Origin: Marisa cornuarietis
Taxonomy: Eukaryota > Mollusca > Gastropoda > Architaenioglossa > Ampullariidae
NCBI GenBank assembly: GCA_004794655.1
Contig: SMMW01000147.1
Location: forward strand, 1,672,001-1,736,000
Reading direction: 5' to 3'
Length of the DNA stretch: 64,000 nucleotides
Below, one piece after another: positions 45,701 through 57,750 of the stretch (within the stretch, counting starts at the first letter, position 1; each line of letters begins with the position of its first letter). The position numbers and the translations under genes are program-made. The notes under the pieces were generated by a model. It had not been told where the DNA came from, made no database searches, and saw only the letters and a list, made by a program, of their open reading frames with translations.

Positions 45701-48700
45701 GAGTAAGCGTGCGAGAAAGGGTTGTTAACAATGACAAAAATGCTAGTTTTAACAGTTAATGTTAATGATGATATTCGAGAAGATCATAATATTAAAATAT
45801 TGTTTACAAGTGCATAACATTCATAACTGACGGGTGCACTTATCTTATTTCATCTTAAATAAAGAAAGAAATCGTCGCACCAATGCTGAGTCCTCTCACC
45901 TGTACTGCCCTTTGCACCTGGGATTCCCGCATCGCCAGTTTCTCCCTTTGCACCTGCAGGACCAGACAGTCCCGTAGGACCAACTTCTCCACGTTCACCT
46001 TTCTGTCCAGCATGTCCATCGGCACCAGTGTCTCCCTTTGCTCCTGCAGGACCATCTGGGCCAATAGGTCCAGTTCTACCGGAATCACCCTTTTCACCTG
46101 CAGTGCCGGGATTTCCCCTATCTCCCTTTTCACCTGTCAGTCCGATTGGGCCCGTGGGACCTGCTTCTCCTCGATCACCTTTCTGTCCCTGGGTTCCATC
46201 AGCGCCCTTATCTCCCTTGGCACCAGATGGCCCTTCGGGGCCTGTTTGTCCCATGTTACCCTTCTGCCCTTCAATACCAGGTTTTCCATCTTCTCCTTTT
46301 GGACCAGACGGTCCAACTGGTCCAGGAGGGCCTGTTTCTCCACGGTCCCCTTTCTCACCTGGAGCTCCACGAGTTCCTAGGTCTCCTTTTGGCCCAGAAG
46401 GACCTGTGAGTCCTGAAGGACCCGCTTCTCCACGCTCACCTTTCTGCCCGTTAGGTCCATCGACCCCAGGGCTCCCTTTTGCACCCGATGGACCAGTTTG
46501 CCCTTGAGGGCCTGTTTGTCCCGTGTCACCTTTTTGCCCTTTTGGTCCATCAGCGCCTCTCTCTCCCTTTGGACCAAGAGGGCCTACTTGACCCTGGGGA
46601 CCTATTGGTCCAATGTCGCCTTTCCCACCTGTCGCGGATTGGATAAGTGTCAGTATACTCTAAAAGTAAATAATCGCACATTTTCCGGAGTAAGCTCAGT
46701 ACACTTTAGACGAACAAATTATACACAACTATAAACTTAACTCGAAAATAACAGATATACAAAAACCAAAACATAACAAGAAACATACAAAGACATAACA
46801 ACATAAAATCAAATTGTAGAAGATCTTGCAGTCAAGGAGTGATGGAGAAACGTTAATTTGACCACTTGGACTGAAGTTGTGTTATGAGTGATCTTCTAGG
46901 GGCTCATATATGGCTGTCCTTTCCAAGTATTTAGAAAGTAGCAGTGAACACAGCTGAATTCAATCAATTAATCTTTATTGTCTGTATAAGGCGTAAGAAC
47001 ACTTATACACGAAGACATGTCATGCATTGATTATACATTATAAACACACACAAATATATAAATATATATACGCACGCACGCATGCGCGCAAACCCCCACA
47101 GCTTCCCAGTGGTATGCATTTCTTAGCGAGTGGCGCATTGTATAACCTGCTAGAAGGGTGTGTAGGGTCTGTATTAGTCTAGTACAAGACTCATGGAGCA
47201 AGTGGCAGGCTGACACAAGACATAATTATCGTCGGGAGTATAGTCGACATAGTCTATTCGCAAAGATCCGAAAACGAGTCAGCGTCAAATGTATCAACAA
47301 AACATTTTGTCCTTGGATTTAAAAAAAAGTGAAGATTGCGTAATCCGTCGATCAATCACAGAAAACTTTAGCCAAGACGAAGAAGACTACAAAGACTCAA
47401 TACAATGAAGATGGTGTGGCACAGGAATTGAAAAGTGTCGATAGGAGGTAAGTGGCGTAGTAAACAAGCACAAATAGCAGAAGAGATCAAAAGTCGATTG
47501 AGATTCAGGAACGAGACGAAATCACTCTCCAGTGAGAATATATTGATGATGTGTAGCCTTCTTCTGTCTCTCACCCTCCTCTCTGTCATCATTCTGTATT
47601 CTCTGTTTTGATTATCCTTTCACTGCAGCCATCTTTGCTCTTCGCTTTCACGGTCATGTTGTGAAGCAAGACGGAGCGTTTCCCTGTAGCTACTTCTCTT
47701 ATTGCCTTTGTTCTTTTTCGAATTATAGAGCTTGTTTCGACACCAGTTGTGAATGGTGTTTTAGATATGAGCACAATTGATTTACTTTTAATGGCAGATT
47801 CACCTGACATCATAGGAAAAGGCTGATACTACTCTTACTGCATTGTCTGTAAACAGATTGGTACAGGCACGCTGACTATTGTTAGGTTTTATAAAGGAAA
47901 AGGGAGAGATAATGAAATGAAAAATAATGCAAACAAAACAGATTTATTAAAACAAAACAGAAGTGATAAATCTCACCATTAGAGCCAGCAGCTCCTTTGT
48001 CACCATGTTCACCTTTCTCACCTGCAGCACCTTTGCTGCCAACTACACCTGGCGCTCCTTTTTCCCCTTGCTGTCCAGCAACCCCCTTTACACCTGTCAG
48101 GGTATACATGTGTTGCAGCAGTTAGATGCATACTTATAGCTACACTTATAGTTGTAGATTTACAACTAATGGTCAGTTAGCGAGAACAACGTTTTCCTTT
48201 AAAAGGGGTCTGCCTCCCTTATTAATTGTTGATTAGGAAAGTACATGGTGGCACCAAAAGCCGTGTGATCATAAACGACCCGTTTGAATAGTTGATAATG
48301 TTAATATCAATTTTGTTTACAGTCTAATAATCTGCAACAAGAAGAAGAGTAAGTTTTGAGGCAACACCTCACTGTCCATGGGCGAGGCCGCCGTCACAAG
48401 ATATTACCCTGCGGCCCAGCGATGCCAGCCTCCCCTTTGCTTCCAACAGAACCTCGAGGACCGATGTCGCCTTTTAGACCTTGACCTCCGGCTTCACCTT
48501 TTACACCTTGAACTCCATGATCACCTTTTTGACCTTGTGGACCTTACAATCGTCCGAAAAAAGAGACAACAGATATATACCAACGAAAATAATTTATCTT
48601 TAATAAATAGCTGAGTAGGTATTTAAGCACGTTGACATGCGCATTGTCTGACATTTTTTGAAGCATTGTCTAGCACATCCTTGCATTTTTGTCATTGTTT

Positions 48701-51324
48701 CTCTTATTATTTCTGAAATTTCTTAAAGTGTCTTTTCTCAGACAGCTAAGTTGTCCACTTGTTATTAGTGTGTATATATATATATATTAAGAGGTATTAG
48801 TTTGATAGATTTGACTTACAAATAGACATAATTTACTGTCTGACCCACAGGACATACTAACCAGGCAAACAGATCTTGCTGGCATTGCCGCAGTATCGGT
48901 CAAAAATTGCAAGCTGTTGTAAAGACAAACAAAGGCTATAGGTGAGCTTTAAACTCTAGAGTTCACAGATGGTCTCATTAAAGTGTATTCGTGCCCTTAG
49001 CTCGCGGGCCCATGAGTACATTTTGTGCTTGACTCTGTGTATATGAACAGTGGGTTTATGTGTTAAAGTGTTTTTTCCACATTTGGCTTTTGTAATTACT
49101 TCTGACAATGTAGATAAACTTTGAATTATAAGCCATGGTTTGTTTATTCTGTGGTAGAGTGTTGTTTTATGATTCTCAATGTTTTGTTGTCTAAGCTTAT
49201 TTTATTCACTACTTTAGTCTATATGTTGTGTCTTTTGTGTGGAATAGTTCTTAAATATACAAATTAAATATTCTTTGTGGCCATTTTCAGCATACAGATT
49301 TCACCTATCGTGGCTTGAGATTTGAAAATCGTTGGTGAGTGCTGCATGTAACAATTGCCAGAATTAACACATTCTTAAAACATTCCTAATAAATACACGT
49401 CTTTTTGGAAATGCTGTTGACATTCCGTGCAAGCGAATATTTAAAACTGAAACATGTAGAGGAAAATGTGGCGACAAAGATGAGAAAATATGAAGACTGC
49501 ATGGTCCGCCGATCAGAAACAGAGTTACAATGGGAGAGAAATGGAGACAAACTCATCAAGCGAAATAAATCTCAGATACGACAAACAGTCAGACAAATAA
49601 GAAAAAATGAACAAAGAACACAGAGCTTAGACTCAAAATACCAAGGTTTTACTTGACATTTACCTCTTTTTGTGCCATTTGGTCAAAGATAGCTCCAAGT
49701 TCATCGCCCGTGCTCTGTCTTTTGAACCGTTCTCTAGTGCTTTGACCGTCACTGGACGTAGCCCACGAATCCACAAGTAGGTATAACTCATGTCGTCTGG
49801 TGTCGTCAGTAGTGTTAGCTTCACTTAGTCTCTTGAGAATATCAGCCACTTCCTCCAGGACCACATTTCTGACAGTGGTCCGCTAGACAGATATGAAAAC
49901 GTGGCGTTTGACTAGAAATAATTAGTTCGAAATGTATACTGATTTACTATTAGAGCCGTTAAATTAAGTTTTGATACTGATGAACAAAACAATGCTTTTT
50001 GACTAAAGAGACTGTACGTAGCAGGAATTGTTAGATATCCAAAAACCTCCTGTAATGATGTCATTCCATTTTTCAGATTATTACTCCCCCTCAACCTACT
50101 TACCACCACTACTTTGGACTGTCGAGGTCGCAGAATATAAATACTACCCATGTCCGTTTGACTCAAGCCAAGTGCCACAAACTTAACATTGGTCAAGTGG
50201 ATTAGTATCGTCATCCCAAATTATGTAGCATCGATCTCATTCATTGTTAATGCTAATGACTAGCTGGCCAGGTTGGCAATGCAAATTAACGTAAATGAAG
50301 AGATTTAGGTGGAGGACGTTTTAGCAACAACAACAACAACAACAACAACAAAACAAAACAAGCAAACAAAAATAGCAGATCAGTTCACATGCTTTCTAAC
50401 TCTCATCAGTAGACTTTTGGTTTCGGTAGGGAAATGTACTTCCAATCGAAAGGCCATTTTGCACCGTCATTGGTAGCCTGGGAGCTATTATTAAAGTATA
50501 GGTAAGTCTCAAGTATTATAAGTTTTTAAAGAAGATATTTAGGATAGTGAATATACAATTGACATAGTGGAGTCTTGAGAGAACAAATGTACAGACTAAG
50601 GTTTCATTTACTTCAGCTGTAAGGTAAGATCTTGTGTAACTAGTCTGACGTATAGCCGCGAAAGGTGAGATAAGAAATGTGATTGTGAAGTTATTTTGAA
50701 TCAGTGAATCAGTAGCCTGTATCGGACTCTAATTGTCTAGACTGTGCGCGTTCTTGTATAAGCAACAACTGAAAAATACCGTGATGATGTCAGTTCTGTT
50801 TAGAACCATGTGAACTGCATATGCCCTTTATAATTGCCTAGACATACTTTGGACAAAAACGCCAGATGCTTGTCATTCTAATCTAATAAAAGACTTGCTA
50901 ATTCCAAACCCCCAATAAGAATATCAAACTAAAACTTACATGACTTAAAGACCTCTACTTTAAACATTCAGATTGCTGACAAATGGCTATATAAAATTAT
51001 TTAACTTTATTGCAAAACATGTTTTAATCACAATATTAATTGTAAACTTATATAAAGCGTCCAATGTTTGACACCAGGTGAGACATCAGGTAAATGATGA
51101 CATTATTAAGAGGCATAAAACTCGTGACTTACAAACACTTGCTGATTGTTTGTTGTCTCTAGGATTTGTATTCTTTTGACGAAGTATACTGACAGGCAGA
51201 TAAAGGCTGCTATGTGAAGTACTGTCACGCCAAGCAAGACTAATGAAAGCACTTTGGCTCTATCAGGGCTTCCTTTATGCGACACTTCTTCTTTGGTTGG
51301 AATCCTCGATGGACGCACTGTCGA
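36302..51324 (-). CDS. Type II membrane protein with collagen, four Ig and LCCL domains
   Basis: Sixteen exons join in frame (3153 bases, 1050 residues). Membrane exon 51324-51133: cytoplasmic basic stretch, then [20 protein letters not shown]. Exon 49882-49664: helical [17 protein letters not shown] and furin-like RERFKR-Q. Exon 48913-48862: [14 protein letters not shown]. Collagen Gly-X-Y exons: 48542-48408, 48093-47977, 46628-45900, 45516-45358. Ig domains: 44933-44673, 44057-43776, 42969-42854 with 42386-42245, and 41246-40974, each with the Cys pair and a DxGxYxC-like motif. LCCL: 40756-40690, 39964-39898 ([20 protein letters not shown]), 39273-39231 ([13 protein letters not shown]) and 36600-36302 ([18 protein letters not shown] ... 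stop). The start codon exon was not found; it lies right of 51324. The last exon has a weak acceptor and is the least certain. Likely a cell-surface trimer that can be shed. No known single protein with this domain order comes to mind. Confidence 0.85.
36687..36718. repeat. (GT)n microsatellite
   Basis: About 16 GT units in the last intron of the collagen/Ig/LCCL gene. Confidence 0.9.
38468..38766 (-). mobile_element. MITE family 1, copy 2 (terminal inverted repeats)
   Basis: CTTATGAAGCGAGGGTAAG at the left and CTTACTCTCACTTCATAAC at the right are inverted repeats of about 35 bases. The interior (GACAAGCGTCTTGTTTCC; CTACGAAAACAAGACGCTTT) matches copy 1 at 26330-26616 on the opposite strand. 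It lies in the last intron of the collagen/Ig/LCCL gene. Confidence 0.8.
40540..40645 (-). mobile_element. Possible tRNA-like SINE fragment
   Basis: On the minus strand, GGTTAGCCTAGCGGTTAGAG resembles a tRNA A box within a D-arm, followed by sequence with no clear B box. It sits in an intron. Weak. Confidence 0.3.
43535..43785. repeat. Tandem repeat, ACACAGAACTGTCACTGATG units
   Basis: Imperfect units of about 26 bases (GACACTGACACAGAACTGTC and similar) run up to the donor site of the second Ig exon (43776). The array therefore touches the exon end. Confidence 0.85.
45900..46628 (-). repeat. Internal 90-base repeats inside the large collagen exon
   Basis: The 729-base exon encodes exactly 81 uninterrupted Gly-X-Y triplets. 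Units starting GQKG or GEKG (first unit GGKG) recur every 30 residues (30, 30, 30, 30, 27, 30, 30, then 36 to the end). The exon therefore grew by tandem duplication of 10-triplet blocks. Confidence 0.85.
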
Positions 51325-51746
51325 CTGTGAGAAGAATAGATTTAACATGATTAGCAGCATGAGTTTTTTTGTGTTTGTTTTGTTTTTAGCAAAGAAACTG
51401 TGTTCCCAAATAAGTGCCTCGTTCTGCTGTTTCCAGACATAAGCTTTTCAACAGATACCCAGACGCACAGACGGACAAACATAAAACTATACAAACCTCC
51501 ATTCTCTTTTTTGCTAGCTGTGTATAATGTGGATGGTGTTCAGCCTCTTGCTGTTGTCAAAGACAGACAAGAAACGTCAGGAACTGAACGTCAGGAACTA
51601 TCCAATACTGTGTGCTCGGTGCTATCTGCGCAATGTTGGAATTAAAGTGAATTCATAGAACGGCAAAGATAAAACTGAAACATTAAGCTGCTTAGTCGGG
51701 TCAAAAGATAACGAAGCAAGCCACAGGCGCCGAGAACAAAGGTTTG

Positions 51747-51905
51747 TGGGCAATGACAGGCAGCACTGTGGGCAATGAAAGACAGGACTGTGGGCAGTGA
51801 CTTGTAGCACTGTGGGCAGTGACAGGCAGCACTATGGGCAATGACAGCCATGACACTGGGAAGTGACAGGCAGGACTCTGGGAAGTGACAGGCAGCACTG
51901 TTGGC
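51747..51905. repeat. 22-base minisatellite
   Basis: About seven units of the form GTGGGCAGTGACAGGCAGCACT, spaced exactly 22 bases. Confidence 0.9.
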
Positions 51906-53507
51906 AGCACACATATTGACCTCAGAGGAAAAGTCTGACATAATGATAAGCAGATTCATACGTACCATAATGTTAGACTGCAATCATCCTACCATGACAT
52001 GACAATGTCATATGATATTTAGACTGCGTGTGCAGAAAAGGCCTTTTATCTGATCGTTTGATCCGTTTACTTAGTTATCATGACTTTGAATTTTTTCCGA
52101 CACGATCTTTAGATTGTGCTTTATAGTTTCAAGCAGTTTACAAATGGTGCAGTTATGATTGCACAGTCAAGGGAATTCCACATTTCAAAGATTATTTTGC
52201 TGATCAAATGCTAAAACATTATTTTTCTTCAGTTTAAAGGAAGAACTCTCGTGACTCTCTCCCTGTGCAGCTGTGGAGAGTATTTCATGCACCAAACCTT
52301 CAGGATAGATAAAGACATTTTCATTGATATAAGCAGCTGTACAAAAGAAGTAACCGAAGAAAATGTGCCCTCGCCACATGACAAGCAGAGCTAAAATAAT
52401 GTTTTCAGGATTGATTTGCCTGACCAGACTTTCTTAGACAATCTACGAATGAAAATTAGAGCAAAAAAAGTGAGCGTGTTAGTAAAAGAAAAGAAATCAG
52501 GAAAGACAAACGTTATTACAAAGAAGGCCAAACGGGGAAGGGAGGTAAATTGAACAAATTAGAAATAAATGAAATTAAAACTACTAATGAAAAATGGCAG
52601 GGCTATTGATTTATGCTTATTCGTACAAGAGAGATCGCGAAAAAAGAGAAAGTAACAATTTCTGTACACTAGAAAAATATAGAAAAACGGGAAGCTTCTA
52701 TAAAATCAGACGAAATTAAGTCGGAAATGCAAATTTTCTTCTGTAATCTAAACGATCTGTTGAAGATTATGACAGCTTAAGCAAATGTCGACATGAAAAA
52801 CCTTAAACTGACATAAAATCCCTAAGTGAAATCCCTAGGCAGGTAAAGCTTTGAGACACACAAAAGAAAACAACCCTTGGAAGCGAGGAATGTATTACGG
52901 ACCTTAGAAAATGTTTCCCAAATATATTTATAAACATAAATGAGTTTTGCAAGCAAAATATAAACCTTTTTAAAGTGTGAAACTGTGCAGAGCTTCTGCA
53001 AAAATCCTTAATTAATATATAACAGAAAGATGTATGAAAACTGAACTAATGAATTTTAGTAAACACCTCATCTTGTTGGCTTGCCCTATAACTTCAGTTT
53101 ACCTGCCGTATTTGGTTTGATTTTATTATTTGCAAAGCCATAATATGATTTTGTAAAATGAAACAAAGAGTCAAGACATCAATCCATTCGGTTTTCAAAT
53201 ACTGAAAAAAGATATGAAAAAACTGAAGAAGTCAACGTAACTAGGGAAATGCAATGTCAACACGAGCATAGAATGACTTTCTTATCGGCAACTAGTACAT
53301 GTTCAGTGTTTTTTAGTCACATTGTACGTTGCCGCTCCTATAGCTACCTGCTCTCATTTCCACAACCTGAGTTGGTTTTTTTTGTTTTTTTTTTGCAATG
53401 ACACAACACTGATAATGTAATTTTTATGTCAAGAAAACCCCGTTATTTAAGATTTTGTATGTCGGAATGAAATCTCGCCTCGGACCTAGGTCATGTTTCA
53501 GATCATC

Positions 53508-53534
53508 CCAGGGGCCGTGGTTATGAAGCAGTGG
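53508..53534 (+). repeat. Possible end of MITE family 1, fragment
   Basis: CAGGGGCCGTGGTTATGAAG matches the terminus of the 38.5 kb and 26.3 kb elements. The other end was not found. Confidence 0.45.
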
Positions 53535-54061
53535 CAAATACTGATGTGCCTGGGGAAACAGCATGCCCTTCCTCACATACACGCACGAGCACCCGCACGG
53601 AAAGGCCTTGTATGTCAAGATAAGTATAAAAATGCAAAGGCGTGGGGTTAAAAGGTTAATATATGCCAGAACTTTGACATCATTTTTGTGTTACGTCAGT
53701 AACTGCGTACACGTGACACTGCGGTTGTGGCAACAAAAATATCCGCGTGAAAAGTAGTCCGAGTCAACACAATGACCGTCAAGCTTGTATTTATGGTTGT
53801 GCCATCATTCTTTTGTATCTGTGAGTGCACCGTACATCTTAACCAATATTATCGGCAGGTTAATGAAAGAAATTGCTCTTCTTATGGTCGTATTTTGTTT
53901 ATTAGAAAACAATATCTTAAGATGTTGAAATGATATTGTAATGCGTTTACATCGCAGACATCGCTTACACGGCGTAGGTGTTGGGGGGGGGGGGTAATAA
54001 TAGGTTGTTAAGTTAAACATTCAATTGGTATGTAACGCGATACGAAGATCTATGTACTGTA

Positions 54062-54752
54062 AATCACCGTCGTTGTCATCAGTATTTCGCTAAAATGATA
54101 TCAGACATTAGATCATCCTTGGACTCGATGTCGGCGCCTGACCGCATCTCTTGTGATGTTCTTCCGAGATGTTCTCTGACCAAATTTCGACCAGTCTCCG
54201 ATGTCGATATAAAGACGATTATTCTGAAAGTCAAGCTAACAACTTGCCAGTTACACCCAATACCCACAAACCTTCTTCTTGAGTGCTTAGCTATTTTACT
54301 TTCTGCCATCACAAACATTGTAAATGTCAGCTTGTCATCGGGTGTTTTCCCATCTTTGTTTAAAAATGCCTTGGTGAGGCCACTTCTTGAGAAATCCACG
54401 TTTAACTTCAACATGTTGAATAACTACCACTCAGTTTCCCATAATGCTAGTCCTTATCCCCTTTTCCACTTATTGCTTTTTTAATTGCTCGTCTTTCTTT
54501 TGCATAATCATGATAATCTCAGTCCTTGTTACTTAAATCCTCTTTACGTCTTTTGTACTTGTCTTTATTCATCATCGGTACTGTTGTTTATCCTTCTGTC
54601 ATTCATATGTTGTTTGTTTGTTTGTTTTTCTGTCCCTTATATGTTGACCAGGTCTTGTTCTTATTTTTAAGCGCTAAGAGCATACTATTTAGGCGTGTGA
54701 GTATGCGCTATAAATATTCTGCATTTATTATTATTATTATCGATCACTAGAC
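54062..54752 (+). mobile_element. Non-LTR retrotransposon relic, internally deleted (CR1/L2-like)
   Basis: A + strand frame from about 54084 to 54460 encodes the start of a reverse transcriptase: DIRSSLDSMSAP, LTKFRPVSDVDIKTII, LHPIPTNLLLECL, ITNIVNVSLSSGVFP, FKNALVRPLLEKSTF and NYHSVSH. The catalytic core is absent. The sequence then passes to a typical 3' end (AAGCGCTAAGAGCA ... GCGCTATAAATATTCTGCA) closed by ATTATTATTATT. Most of the second half of the ORF is deleted, so it is not functional. Confidence 0.82.
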
Positions 54753-55024
54753 TCATTCTCTGATAAACGCAAACGTGTTTCTTTTCTGTAAATAAGTAAG
54801 TGAGAGATTTAAAAACCATCCTCATTGACTACTACTTATCTTTACTACAATAGAACTTATTGTTTTTCATGTAGTTGTTCAGCCGGTTCTACTCTTGAAG
54901 TCATTTACAATAGGAGAAGAAGCTTGCATTAACATAGACTATGGGATTGGATTAGGTGAATGTTGATAGGATAGGTATGTAATAAATAAAGAGAAGGATT
55001 AATAAATAAATTATGTGACCACAG

Positions 55025-56843
55025 GTATAGCTCATGATAGTAGGAGTGAACAGGTTGAGGACACCGCTCCGCTTCGAAATGTCAACCCTCCATTTGCATT
55101 TCATACAAAGAGGCGAGAGCGAAGGATAAGGGCAAAAACTCTTCTCGTGAAAAGGGAAGCTACTGTTGCGGGTGTGAGGGATGAGATCACATCAAATGGA
55201 AGCAAGACTGCTGAAGACGATGAGTACTTTGAGGTACCTAGACAATCCCTGTTATTTCTTGAGCTGGAGTTCTGTTTTAATTGCAACAACCACATTTTTC
55301 TCTTGTTCTTGATTTAGAAACAAAAAAAATTACCTAGTCACCAAATCACATGTTTGTCCAACACGAAAATTGTTCTATAAACGTTCGTCGTAATGATGAT
55401 GTCACTGTTACTTAAATAATTGAAGACAGAAGCTATACAGCTACATGTATGCAGAAAACACAAACACAATAAAACCGCAAACATGGGTATATTATGTGGA
55501 CTGAAGACTTTTTGCCGCCCCTCTCTCTCTCTTTGTATATGCGCTCTTATGAAAATTATTATATATACATAGTGTCCTAAGGCTGTGATAGCCACATGCT
55601 GCCATGTGTGTGAAAACAACTCACAGGTAGTCACAGAGGAGGAAAGGCGTGCTGCCGACCAAGCCATTCTCAAGGACACCCTCACTTACGCGGGCTACAC
55701 CCTGCTTGCCGCCCTCGCCTTTATCGTCGTTACCGTTTGCTTCGTGACTGACCCTAGGACCTGCATCATCGCCTTCGGGTCAGGAAGTCCTTGCTGTATG
55801 CTGTGTCCCTGTTACAGGGTCAGTACAGGTCACTACTAGTGTGAAAAGTAGGGTCAGGTGACTGGAGAATCACGTTCAAATGCAAACGCCTAGGTGTTTA
55901 AAAAAAGAATGTCTGCACGCACACCCGACTTTACTCTGGAGAAGTTGTTGTGTACAAAACCAGCTGCTGCCATAGACAGTTTATTTATAGATCCGTGGTT
56001 TCTGTAATTGTGACAGAAACGCATCTTTCTCTCACACATGCACGCGCGCGCGCACACGCACTCTCTCTCTCACTCTCTCCTTTGCATACAAGCATGAAGA
56101 GTTATCCCAGAAGTGAAATTGATGAAAATATTTTATATTTAACAGGACTCACTTGATTAGTAGTAAATGGACAATGAAAGAAATATTCTTGACTTGGAGA
56201 ACAAAGCTATGAATAAAGATAATAAAGATTTAAGACTTTTCATGACCTGTCCTTAAACTGAACAATTATTTCCTTCAGTATTAGGTATTTCTTCTTTTAA
56301 TGTGTTTTCTCATAGTTAAATAGTTTTATTGACCATGTGTTAATTTAAATAAGTAAGTTTGTCCTTTTCTTAAGATACTTTAATAGCTTTTCTGTACCCT
56401 GCCGTATCAGATTGTTTACAGTGAACTTGATACTTTATGGATGATTTGAAAAGATCATGTACTCTATTCATTAATTAACATCCTCTCAAAATATTCCACA
56501 AATGAAATAAACATAATACGATTTTGTGTAAGATAAAACCCTACAATATTACATTTAAATCGATGTCTGTTAATGTATATGCATGCGTGTATGTGCATTA
56601 CTCTTCTCTTTGCTTAATGATTTATACATAACCAGAAATCCATGGGCTGTTCACCGCTTTCGCCGTCTGTTGCAGAATCTCATGCAGTACACAGATCCCG
56701 CTAAACTGGTCAAAGCCAACATAAATCTCTACGTTCCTGGCATTTACATAGAGAAGAGTGGTAAAATGAGACAATATCCCCCCTCACCAGAAGAAATGGA
56801 ATGTCTGTATGACTTGGTTTCGGAGTTCATGACCGTGGAATAA
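55025..56843 (+). CDS. Unrecognised single-pass membrane protein, partial model
   Basis: Three + strand exons look real. Exon 55025-55233 (acceptor ACCACAG, donor GAG|GTACCT, starts phase 1) encodes a basic then acidic region (KRRERRIRAKTLLVKR ... AEDDEYFE). Exon 55627-55818 (acceptor CTCACAG) continues in phase 0: VVTEEERRAADQAILKDTL, the membrane segment TLLAALAFIVVTVCFV and a Cys-rich SPCCMLCPCYR. Exon 56636-56843 (acceptor ATAACCAG) encodes NPWAVHRFRRLLQNLM, KLVKANINLYVPGIYIEK, PPSPEEMECLYDLVSEFM and a stop. The second and third exons do not match in phase (0 against 2), so a small exon or another donor is missing. The 5' end is also not found. Codon order, splice sites and the hydrophobic segment support a gene; no family is recognised. 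Confidence 0.6.
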
Positions 56844-57750
56844 TGAGTGTCTAATTGCGAAAGAAGTATCAATGTTGTCAAGTTCACACTGACTGGAATA
56901 ATACACACGTCGTAAGCACATTTCCGGTTTCTTCAAAGATTAATTATTTGTACATCTATATGAACATCATATATGTATATACTCATGCATAAAGCAGGGG
57001 ATCAGAAAGGTTGGGTATTCTTTTTGTGGCTCTTATCTTCATGCGAGTTTGTGTTTGTAGGTGTGTGGGTCACAAACCTTTAAATTATTAACAACATCAA
57101 TCTGTACCACCCTAAGCTAAATGTTGATTCTATTCTATATTATACACCACTCCCTGTTCTATTTAGTTCACACCACTTCTTTTCTATGCTTTCGATGCGT
57201 AGCTCTTGGTGCATTGCGTCCGAAGCAATATGTTTTCTTCCCTAGCTCGTCCCTACTGTCTAAAACCCGGTGTCAGGAGGTCGTCAGACATTGTGTCTCT
57301 GTGCCATCAGAGGGTCGTCAGGCCTTGTGTCTCTGCCATCAGAAGGTCGTCAGGCCTTGTGTCTCCGTGCCGATGCTGTCGGCGTACTCCGTCTCGGAGT
57401 CAGACGACAGTCGTCCTCTCGGGATACGGCTGAAGCTGCAGAAATCAGACGACAGATCACGTAAACCGTCAGTCGACACTCATACCATTGTATGGAAACA
57501 TGTGGCTACGCACTGGGGGAAATTCGGGGTTTATGCACAATAAACACATATCTCGTCTTTCCGTAAAGCTCGTTTTCAAATAGTATACGTAGCAATTGCT
57601 AATGAACCTCTTAACCTAAGAATGTACTTGTAAACATACTATGTAATGTTAAGTAAATGGGTTCTTCAATCAAATAAGTCAAAGTTTACAAGTTACTTAT
57701 TCCGACAACGAAACACCCGTTGTCCTGTAGTTAGAATGAGGCACAGTTTC
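56844..57750. other. Spacer between two convergent genes, with a minisatellite
   Basis: Holds the 3' ends of the membrane-protein gene (+) and the sushi receptor (-). A tandem repeat of about 32-34 bases (GGTCGTCAGGCCTTGTGTCT units) is at 57276-57370. The long + ORF over it is only a by-product of the repeat. Confidence 0.45.
57276..57370. repeat. Tandem repeat, 32-34 base units
   Basis: Three units beginning GGTCGTCAG and ending in GCCATCAGA. Confidence 0.85.

Larger units (their letters stand above)
51325..54060. other. Region right of the collagen/Ig/LCCL gene, presumed 5' end
   Basis: The missing first coding exon and promoter of the minus-strand membrane collagen gene should be here. 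Several minus-strand ATG frames exist (for example near 51983 and 52379), but none has a supported donor in the needed phase. A 22-base minisatellite is at 51747-51905. A poly-G run is near 53983. Confidence 0.35.

Noticed and set aside
46028..46507. 159-codon + strand Pro-rich ORF
   Set aside because: Exact antisense of the collagen exon; it is open only because Gly-X-Y codons read as Pro/Ser codons on the opposite strand.
49405..49656. 83-codon + strand Lys/Arg/Glu-rich ORF
   Set aside because: Lies opposite the collagen/Ig/LCCL gene between its exons, with no motif; A-rich sequence explains the composition.
50105..50180. Possible extra minus-strand exon in the membrane collagen gene
   Set aside because: It has a GTAAGT donor but no good acceptor, and the exons on each side already join in phase 0 without it.
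57121..57543. 140-codon + strand ORF
   Set aside because: Kept open by the 32-34 base tandem repeat; no domain.
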